Assembly (NCBI GenBank): GCA_021568835.1
Contig: JAKGSH010000010.1
Coordinates: 3,348,001 to 3,412,000, forward strand
Reading direction: 5' to 3'
Source: Streptomyces sp. Tue 6430
Lineage (GTDB): Bacteria > Actinomycetota > Actinomycetes > Streptomycetales > Streptomycetaceae
Length of the DNA stretch: 64,000 bases
Notes under the pieces: generated by a model
The model's database searches: none
What the model saw: only the letters and a program-made list of their open reading frames with translations
Told to the model about the DNA's origin: nothing
Shown: positions 58,113 through 64,000 of the stretch, in pieces
How the letters are laid out: every line of letters begins with the position of its first letter
How positions within the stretch are numbered: the first letter of the stretch is position 1
Translations under genes and position numbers: made by a program

Positions 58113-58655
58113 ATGCTCACGACCCTGAACACCTCCTACACCGACACGTGCGCGGCCGACCTGGCCTGGGCCCTGGGGCGCGAGCCGCTGCCCGCCCTGG
58201 CCACGCTCGACCTCGAACTGTCCGGAGCCGTAATCCAGTTGAGGCTCCTCGGCGCCTCGCACCAGGTACTGCTGGAGGGGGAGCGGGGCTCCTGTTCCGA
58301 GACGGTCGCGTGCATCCCCGGCAGCAGCACCCCCCTCCCGCTCGGCGTCGCCAAACGGGTGGGCGACTGGGAGTACGAGTTCGCGGCCCGCGTCGAGGTG
58401 CTCACGCCGGACCGGTTCGCGAGTCGGGCCCAGGAACTGCTGGCCCTGGTGTCCGACCACCCGCACGGCCTCGCGGGCGTCTTCCCGGGCAGCCCGCACG
58501 CCTTCACGGCCCTGCTCGCGCAGCACCGCGAAGGCCAGGTGCACTGGCGGACCTGGCACGCCTACCCGCAGGACGGGCACCTGGTGGCGACGAGGACGCG
58601 GGTGAGCGCGAGAGTGCCGGTGCTCGCGACCGCGCCTCAAACACACGGCACCTGA
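58113..58655 (+). CDS. DUF2617 family protein
   Basis: 180 residues from ATG 58113 (AGCGGAGCCGAGTC upstream). MLTTLNTSYTDTCAADLAWA, LELSGAVIQLRLLGASHQVL, RVGDWEYEFAARVEVLTPDR and HGLAGVFPGSPHAFTALLAQ, ending in VHWRTWHAYPQDGHLVATRT. This is the DUF2617 pattern as I know it, common in Streptomyces beside the spermidine synthase-like gene, which follows by 65 bp. Soluble, role unknown. Confidence 0.88.
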   Translation: MLTTLNTSYTDTCAADLAWALGREPLPALATLDLELSGAVIQLRLLGASHQVLLEGERGSCSETVACIPGSSTPLPLGVAKRVGDWEYEFAARVEVLTPDRFASRAQELLALVSDHPHGLAGVFPGSPHAFTALLAQHREGQVHWRTWHAYPQDGHLVATRTRVSARVPVLATAPQTHGT

Positions 58656-58720
58656 TCGACCGCGAATTCCACACGTGTGGGTGACAAAAAGTGCCGTAAT
58701 CGTCACGTAACGTCGCAGTC

Positions 58721-60376
58721 GTGATCGAACCGCACGCACCGGCTCCGCCCGGCGCGACGCCGGGCGGCGCGACATCCGGCGGCGCGACGCCCGGCGCGGT
58801 GACGCCCGGTGCAGCGTCCGGCGTCCCGCCCGTCGCTCCGCACGGCGCTCCGCACGGTGTTCCGGCCGGCGCCCCGCCGGGCGTTCCGTCCCGGTGCGGG
58901 CCCGCGCGGCTGCCCGTCCGGCCGGGCACCGGGCGGTTCCTGGTGCTCGCGTGCGTGTTCGTCTGCGCGGCCTGCGGTCTGGTGTACGAACTCGAACTGG
59001 TCGCCCTCGCCTCGTACTTGATGGGCGACTCGGTCACCCAGGCCTCCGTCGTGCTGTCCGTCGTGGTGTTCGCGATGGGCATCGGGTCCCTCGCGGCCAA
59101 ACGGCTGCGCCGCCTCGCCGCCGCCGGGTTCGCCGCCGTCGAGGTGGTCCTCGCCCTGGTCGGCGGCTGCAGCGCCATGGCCCTGTACGCCGTGTTCGCC
59201 TGGACGGGCGGCTGGGGCGGCCCGTGGGAGAACGGCCCGCGCGTCCTGCTCGTCGCCTTCTGCCTCACCATCGGCCTGCTCATCGGCGCCGAGGTGCCGC
59301 TGCTGATGGAGCTGATCCAGCGCGTCCGCCGCCAGGACGCGGGCGGCGCGGTCGCCGACCTGTTCGCCGCGGACTACGTGGGCGCGCTGGTCGGCGGCCT
59401 GGCCTTCCCGTTCCTGCTGCTGCCCTTCCTGGGCCAGCTGACCAGCTCCCTGCTGACCGGCGCGGTCAACGTGATCGCCGGGGGCGCCCTCGTCCTCGGC
59501 CTGTTCCGCCGCGACCTCACCCGCCGCACCCGCCGGCTCCTCCTCGTCGCCAACGTCACCGTCCTCGCCGTCCTGGCCTGCGCCGCCGTCCTCGTCGACG
59601 ACTTCGAACAGGCGGCCCGCCACGCGGTCTACGGCGACGGCGTCCGGGTCGCCCTGCACACCGGCGTCCAGGAGATCGTCCTCACCGGCGGCACCGGCGG
59701 CCGCCCCCTCGCCCTCTACCTCGACGGCCGGCTCCGCGGCGGCGGCCACGACCGGCTCCGCCACCACCGGGCCCTGGTCCGCCCCGCGACGGCCGGCCCG
59801 CACGCGCGCGTGCTCGTCCTCGGCGGCGGCGACGGACTGGCCGTCCGCGAACTCCTCGCCCGCCCCGGCACCCGCCGCGTCGACGTCGTCGACCTCGACC
59901 CCGCCCTGATCCGGCTGGCCCGCGCCGACCCCGGGCTCTCCCGCCTCAACGGCCACGCCCTCGACGACCCGCGCGTCCGCGTCACCACCGGCGACGCCTT
60001 CCGCCTGCTGCGCGGGACCCCGCCGGGGACGTACGACGTGGTGATCGCCGACCTGCCCGACCCCGGCATGACCGCCAGCACGAAGCTGTACTCCCAGGAG
60101 TTCTACGGCCTCGCCCGCCGCGCCCTGCGCCCCGGCGGCCGGCTCGCGGTCCACGCCGGCCCGGTGGACGACCGGCCGTACACCTTCTGGACGGTCGAGG
60201 CGACGATGCGCGCGGCGGGTCTGCACACCGCCCCCTACCGGGCCGAGGGCGGCGAGGGCTTCGTCCTGGCCGCGGTCGGGACCCGCCCCGGCCTGCGGCT
60301 CGGCCCCGGCGAACAGGCACTGCGGGCGGGCCCGGCCGGCCTGCGGGCCTCCACCCTGGTCCACCCGCGCCACTGA
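58721..60376 (+). CDS. Membrane polyamine aminopropyltransferase-like protein (spermidine synthase fold)
   Basis: 551 residues from GTG 58721. A Pro/Gly/Ala N-terminus (APPGATPGGATSGGATPGA) precedes seven hydrophobic segments to about residue 290 and then the synthase domain: VLVLGGGDGLAVRELLARPG, RVDVVDLDPALIRLARADPG and YDVVIADLPDPGMTASTKLY with the gatekeeper DLPDP. The usual Asp/Glu of the substrate loop (FSTVDEYRYHE in relatives) reads RGGGHDRLRHHR, so activity may be altered. It would transfer an aminopropyl group or a related group; with the membrane part the true reaction is uncertain. Confidence 0.87.
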   Translation: MIEPHAPAPPGATPGGATSGGATPGAVTPGAASGVPPVAPHGAPHGVPAGAPPGVPSRCGPARLPVRPGTGRFLVLACVFVCAACGLVYELELVALASYLMGDSVTQASVVLSVVVFAMGIGSLAAKRLRRLAAAGFAAVEVVLALVGGCSAMALYAVFAWTGGWGGPWENGPRVLLVAFCLTIGLLIGAEVPLLMELIQRVRRQDAGGAVADLFAADYVGALVGGLAFPFLLLPFLGQLTSSLLTGAVNVIAGGALVLGLFRRDLTRRTRRLLLVANVTVLAVLACAAVLVDDFEQAARHAVYGDGVRVALHTGVQEIVLTGGTGGRPLALYLDGRLRGGGHDRLRHHRALVRPATAGPHARVLVLGGGDGLAVRELLARPGTRRVDVVDLDPALIRLARADPGLSRLNGHALDDPRVRVTTGDAFRLLRGTPPGTYDVVIADLPDPGMTASTKLYSQEFYGLARRALRPGGRLAVHAGPVDDRPYTFWTVEATMRAAGLHTAPYRAEGGEGFVLAAVGTRPGLRLGPGEQALRAGPAGLRASTLVHPRH

Positions 60377-60610
60377 AGGGGCCTCCGCCCCGGCCCGCCC
60401 GCGCTGTTGGAGAGGCCTCCGCCCTGGTCCGCTCGTGCTGTCGGAGGGGCCGCTGCCCCGGTCCGCCCGTGCCGCTGAACGGGCCCGCTGGTTCGCCCGT
60501 GCTGGTGGAGGGGCCTCCGCCCCGGTCCGCCCGCGCTGTTGAAGGGGCCGCTGCCCCGGTCCGCCCGTGCCACCGGACGGGCCCGCCGGCCCGCCCGCGC
60601 CGCCGGGCGC
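60377..60610. repeat. Tandem repeat of about 33-36 bp, six to seven copies
   Basis: Units such as CTGTTGGAGAGGCCTCCGCC and CCTGGTCCGCTCGTG repeat with drift from the stop codon of the aminopropyltransferase-like gene onward; key words GGGGCC-CCGCCCCGGTCCGCCCG. It lies between two genes; no gene in it. On the minus strand it reads RAGGP/RTGAAAP-like repeats, similar in flavour to the 38-kb repeat region. Confidence 0.75.
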
Positions 60611-60699
60611 GCGCAGGGTACGCCCGGCCGGTGCGCGGGTGGTGCCGATCCAGGTTTCGGCGGGTGCATTCCCGGACGCGCTGGGTAGGCTCCGGCCTT

Positions 60700-61659
60700 A
60701 TGGAGCATGAGGTGTTCGTTCCGGTTCCGGCAGAGCGACTGCGGGCGGCCCTCGCCGACCCCGCGCGGGTGGCCCGGGCCCTCCCCGGCTTCCAGCAGGA
60801 CGCGGGCACCGAGCCCGTCGCCGGCCGGCTGAAACTGCGCGTCGGCGGCCACACCGTCACCTACCGCGGCGCCCTGCGCGTCACCGCCCGCGAGGACGGC
60901 GGGTACGCCGTCGAGGGCGACGCCACCGAGGCCCGCGGCTCCGGAACGGTCGAACTCGCGCTCACCCTGGGCCTGCGGGAGACCGACGGGGCCACCACGC
61001 TCCGCTTCGCGGGTACGGCGACGGCGGACGGCCGGATCGCGGAACTCCCGGCGGACGCCGTGCACTCGGCGGTCGTACGCCTGCTGGACCGGTGGGCGGA
61101 GAACCTCGGGGCGGAAGCGGAAGCGGAAGCGGAAGTAAAAACGGAAACGGAGGCGCAGGAAGAGGACGGGGAACCTCCCGCCGCGGCCACCGTCACCGAG
61201 GCCGAGACCGAGGCCGGAACCGAGCCCGAGACCGGAACCGAGACCGAGGTCCCCCCGCCGGGACCCGCCGCTCTGGACTCCGTGAACGGGTCGCTCGACG
61301 CGGACGACCTGGCGGACGACCTGGACGACGACGTCGACGACCCCGACGACGCCGACCACGTGGAGGACCCCGACGACGTCGAGGACGTGCTCGACGTGGG
61401 CCCGGCGGACGAGGTCGGCGCCGTCGACGGGTTCCCGGACCCCGGCGTCCCCCCGGCCGAGGCCGCGCACGCGCGCCGCACGATGATCGGGCGCAGCGCG
61501 GAGGAGGTGGACCACGCCCCGCCGCGCGGCCGGTACGCCCCGGTCCCGGCGCCGCAGACCGTCGCCCGGGACAGCGTCCTGCGCTGGGCGGGCCCCGCGG
61601 CCGCGCTGGCGGTGGCGTCGGCGATCGTGGTCGGCCGGGCGCTGCGGCGACGCCGGTGA
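60700..61659 (+). CDS. SRPBCC (CoxG-like) protein with C-terminal membrane anchor
   Basis: 319 residues from ATG 60700. The first 150 residues are the SRPBCC fold (EHEVFVPVPAERLRAALADP, ARVARALPGFQQDAGTEPVA, GTATADGRIAELPADAVHSA) of CoxG/carbon-monoxide dehydrogenase subunit G type. Then a long acidic region with EAEAEAEVKTETEAQEEDGE and DLADDLDDDVDDPDDADHVE repeats, and finally one membrane helix (GPAAALAVASAIVVGRALRR). No ribosome site is visible: TAGGCT at 60686-60691 ends 8 bases before the ATG, so the transcript is probably leaderless. Confidence 0.83.
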   Translation: MEHEVFVPVPAERLRAALADPARVARALPGFQQDAGTEPVAGRLKLRVGGHTVTYRGALRVTAREDGGYAVEGDATEARGSGTVELALTLGLRETDGATTLRFAGTATADGRIAELPADAVHSAVVRLLDRWAENLGAEAEAEAEVKTETEAQEEDGEPPAAATVTEAETEAGTEPETGTETEVPPPGPAALDSVNGSLDADDLADDLDDDVDDPDDADHVEDPDDVEDVLDVGPADEVGAVDGFPDPGVPPAEAAHARRTMIGRSAEEVDHAPPRGRYAPVPAPQTVARDSVLRWAGPAAALAVASAIVVGRALRRRR

Positions 61660-61745
61660 CCCGAACGCAGGTGACCCGAACGCAGGTGACCTGAACGCCG
61701 CGGTGACACCCGACGTCCCCTTGATCACCTCGATAGGGTCGTCCC

Positions 61746-62606
61746 GTGAGTGACGAAGACTTCACGCTGACCGCGGGAGACGCGGAGGTGACCGTCCGGC
61801 CCGGCAACGGCGGGCGGGTCGGAGGACTGCGCGTCGGCGGAGCGGAGCTGCTGCGGCAGGGCGACCGCTTCGGCTGCTTCCCGATGGTCCCCTGGTGCGG
61901 GCGGATCAGGGACGGCCGCTTCCGGGACGGCGCGGACGTGCGGCAGATGCCGCTCAACGCCCCTCCCCACGCCATCCACGGCACCGTCCGCGACGGCGCC
62001 TGGAAGGTGGCCCGCAGGTCGGCGGACGAGGCGGTCCTGACGTACGACCTGGTCGACCCCTGGCCCTACCCCGGCCGGGTCACGCAGATCATCGCGCTGA
62101 CCGAGGACGCGCTGACGCTGTCCATGGCGGTGGAGACGCACGGCTCGTCGTTCCCGGCGCAGATCGGCTGGCACCCCTGGTTCAACCGGAATCTCGGCGG
62201 CGAGACCACCGAAATCGGCCAGACCGGCCGGACCACCGAAACAGGCCGGACCACCGAAACCGGCGGGACCGGCGAGGACGTCCAGGTCGCCTTCGACCCC
62301 GCCTGGCAGGAGGAGCGCGGCGCGGACCACCTGCCGACCGGCAACCGGATCGAGCCGAAGCCCGGCCCCTGGGACGACTGCTTCGGCATGCCCGACGGCG
62401 TCTCCGTGTCCCTCACCTGGCCGGGCCGGCTGCGGCTGGAGGTGACGAGCCGGGAGAAGTGGGTCGTCGTCTACGACGAGCAGGAGGCCGCCGTGTGCGT
62501 GGAACCGCAGACCGGCCCGCCCGACGGCCTGAACACCCTCCCGCGCCTGGTCACGCCCCTGGAGCCGCTGGAGGCCACGACCACCTGGTCCTGGACCCGC
62601 CTCTAA
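61746..62606 (+). CDS. Aldose 1-epimerase (mutarotase)-like protein
   Basis: 286 residues from GTG 61746. TLTAGDAEVTVRPGNGGRVG, GCFPMVPWCGRIRDGRFRDG, PPHAIHGTVRDGAWKVARRS and GWHPWFNRNLGG, with the His residues in HAIHG and GWHPW and Glu near the C-terminus (VCVEPQTGPPDGLN). It would interconvert alpha and beta sugar anomers in the cytosol. Residues about 158-175 hold a threefold TTETG/RTTETGR repeat that is not in relatives. TAGGGT at 61733-61738 before the GTG indicates a leaderless mRNA. Confidence 0.9.
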   Translation: MSDEDFTLTAGDAEVTVRPGNGGRVGGLRVGGAELLRQGDRFGCFPMVPWCGRIRDGRFRDGADVRQMPLNAPPHAIHGTVRDGAWKVARRSADEAVLTYDLVDPWPYPGRVTQIIALTEDALTLSMAVETHGSSFPAQIGWHPWFNRNLGGETTEIGQTGRTTETGRTTETGGTGEDVQVAFDPAWQEERGADHLPTGNRIEPKPGPWDDCFGMPDGVSVSLTWPGRLRLEVTSREKWVVVYDEQEAAVCVEPQTGPPDGLNTLPRLVTPLEPLEATTTWSWTRL

Positions 62607-62616
62607 GCTGAGGGGC

Positions 62617-63168
62617 ATGACGGACGACGTACGCGGCGCGCTGCTGCAGCAGATCAAGGACAAGGCCGTGGTGCACGGCAAGGTGACCCTCTCCTCGGGC
62701 CTGGAGGCCGACTACTACGTCGACCTGCGCCGCGTCACCCTCGACGGCGAGGCCGCCCCGCTCGTCGGGCAGGTGCTGCTCGACCTGACCGCCGAGCTGG
62801 ACTTCGACGCGGTGGGCGGGCTGACCATGGGCGCCGACCCCGTCGCCGGCGCGATGCTGCACGCCGCCGCCGCGCGGGGCCGCAGGCTGGACGCCTTCGT
62901 CGTGCGCAAGGCGGCCAAGGCGCACGGGATGCAGCGGCGCGTCGAGGGCCCCGACATCAAGGGCCGCCGGGTCCTGGTCGTCGAGGACACCTCCACCACC
63001 GGCGGGTCCCCGCTGACCGCCGTGGAGGCCGTGCGGGAGGCGGGCGCCGAGGTGGTGGCCGTGGCGACCATCGTGGACCGGGCGACCGGCGCAGCGGAGA
63101 AGATCGAGGCGGGCGCGGGCGTGCCGTACCTGTTCGCCTTCTCGAAGGATGAACTGGGTCTGGACTGA
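62617..63168 (+). CDS. pyrE: Orotate phosphoribosyltransferase
   Basis: 183 residues from ATG 62617. KVTLSSGLEADYYVDLRRVT, GGLTMGADPVAGAMLHAAAA, FVVRKAAKAHGMQRRVEGPD and GRRVLVVEDTSTTGGSPLTA (PRPP loop) are the OPRT motifs. It converts orotate and PRPP to OMP in pyrimidine synthesis. It starts 10 bp after the epimerase stop; TAAGCT at 62605-62610 is positioned as a -10 box, suggesting that it has its own leaderless promoter even inside the epimerase 3' end. Confidence 0.95.
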   Translation: MTDDVRGALLQQIKDKAVVHGKVTLSSGLEADYYVDLRRVTLDGEAAPLVGQVLLDLTAELDFDAVGGLTMGADPVAGAMLHAAAARGRRLDAFVVRKAAKAHGMQRRVEGPDIKGRRVLVVEDTSTTGGSPLTAVEAVREAGAEVVAVATIVDRATGAAEKIEAGAGVPYLFAFSKDELGLD

Positions 63169-63314
63169 CGAGCCGGTATGACCTGGACTTGACCGGCGCA
63201 CGGACCGGCCGCGCAGGTCTGGAAAGATGGGCACGACGACGACGTCGAACCCCAAGGTCTAGGTCAGGGCCGTAAGACTCAGAACGCCAACCCGCACACC
63301 CAAGGAGCGGACGA

Positions 63315-64000
63315 ATGCCCATCGCAACCCCCGAGGTCTACAACGAGATGCTCGACCGGGCGAAGGCAGGCAAGTTCGCCTACCCGGCCATCAACGTCAC
63401 CTCGACCCAGACCCTGCACGCGGCTCTGCGCGGCTTCGCCGAGGCGGAGAGCGACGGCATCATCCAGATCTCCACCGGCGGCGCCGAGTTCCTGGGCGGC
63501 CAGTACAGCAAGGACATGGTGACCGGCGCCGTCGCCCTGGCGGAGTTCGCGCACATCGTCGCCGAGAAGTACCCGGTCACGGTCGCCCTGCACACCGACC
63601 ACTGCCCGAAGGACAAGCTCGACGGGTACGTGCGTCCGCTGCTGGAGATCTCCCGCAAGCGCGTCGAGGCCGGCCTCGGCCCGCTGTTCCAGTCCCACAT
63701 GTGGGACGGCTCCGCGGAGACCCTCGCCGACAACCTCTCCATCGCGCAGGAGCTGCTCGCGAAGGCCCGCGCCGCGCGGATCGTCCTCGAGGTCGAGATC
63801 ACCCCGACCGGCGGCGAGGAGGACGGCGTCTCGCACGAGATCAACGACTCCCTCTACACCACGGTCGACGACGCGCTGCGCACCGCCGAGGCCCTCGGCC
63901 TGGGCGAGAAGGGCCGCTACCTGCTCGCCGCGTCCTTCGGCAACGTGCACGGCGTGTACAAGCCGGGCAACGTCGTGCTCCGCCCCGACCTGCTGAAGGA
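63315..64000 (+). CDS. fba: Class II fructose-bisphosphate aldolase (partial, runs off right edge)
   Basis: From ATG 63315 with CAAGGAGCGGACGA upstream; 228 codons seen, the rest lies beyond the window. PIATPEVYNEMLDRAKAGKF, AYPAINVTSTQTLHAALRGF, VALHTDHCPKDKLDGYVRPL (zinc-binding His in HTDHC), and VEITPTGGEEDGVSHEIN, RYLLAASFGNVHGVYKPGNV identify the enzyme. It splits fructose-1,6-bisphosphate in glycolysis and works in gluconeogenesis. It is 146 bp behind pyrE, with its own promoter region. Confidence 0.97.
   Translation, partial: MPIATPEVYNEMLDRAKAGKFAYPAINVTSTQTLHAALRGFAEAESDGIIQISTGGAEFLGGQYSKDMVTGAVALAEFAHIVAEKYPVTVALHTDHCPKDKLDGYVRPLLEISRKRVEAGLGPLFQSHMWDGSAETLADNLSIAQELLAKARAARIVLEVEITPTGGEEDGVSHEINDSLYTTVDDALRTAEALGLGEKGRYLLAASFGNVHGVYKPGNVVLRPDLLK

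Overview
The window is high-GC (about 70% or more) actinobacterial DNA with GTG/TTG starts, strong GGAGG-type ribosome sites and GC-rich hairpin terminators. The block dnaK-grpE-dnaJ-hspR with HspR (HAIR) operators, clpB, pyrE, dcd and a class II fructose-bisphosphate aldolase, plus WhiJ-type XRE/DUF397 genes and RsbW-like ATPases, identifies a Streptomyces chromosome. From memory, this core order resembles the S. coelicolor dnaK/clpB neighbourhood; that comparison was not computed. Layout: 1-13 kb is a variable stretch: TrkA-type protein, PucR/CdaR-type regulator, BlaI regulator next to a truncated M56 peptidase fused to a CBS-domain remnant, a penicillin-binding protein with a degenerate transpeptidase half, two divergent sigma-factor-like genes, a lipoprotein, an ArsR regulator with twin operators, and a LysR/MFS pair. 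13.5-23.3 kb is an eroded integration zone ending at tRNA-Gly(CCC): a VapBC-like module, an IS3 remnant, a RepSA remnant, several full or degraded att copies, small orphan genes, an intact-looking IS5-family element with a passenger gene, and a truncated tyrosine integrase. 23.5-36 kb is core: dcd, phosphoribosyltransferase, PAP2-type membrane enzyme, Yip1-type protein, a large membrane Fe-S oxidoreductase, a MraY/WecA-like transferase and the heat-shock operon. 36.6-43.5 kb holds a sugar-binding lipoprotein, a 1.35-kb repeat-rich noncoding stretch, and an unusual cassette: three paralogous LuxR-type regulators, a tiny secreted peptide with three DSSWG repeats, and a Rieske-like protein that keeps the cysteines but lacks the histidine ligands. 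43.6-46.9 kb is clpB and a YbjN-type gene. 47-56 kb is an accessory island rich in toxin-antitoxin-like pairs, a WhiJ-type regulator set, and an 844-bp segment bounded by 52-bp inverted repeats. 56-64 kb returns to core metabolism: aminotransferase, DUF2617, spermidine synthase-like protein, SRPBCC protein, aldose epimerase, pyrE and fba. How parts work together: HspR, encoded at the end of the dnaK operon, should repress both that operon and clpB through matching CTTGAGT-N7-ACTCAAG operators, tying the DnaK and ClpB disaggregation machinery together. The LuxR/DSSWG/Rieske cassette looks like a self-contained regulatory or signalling unit with no function I can name. At least three genes (dnaJ, the MraY-like gene and a DUF433-type gene), and probably a sigma-like gene, are broken by an apparent one-base loss in a C or G run, which points to sequence error more than gene decay.
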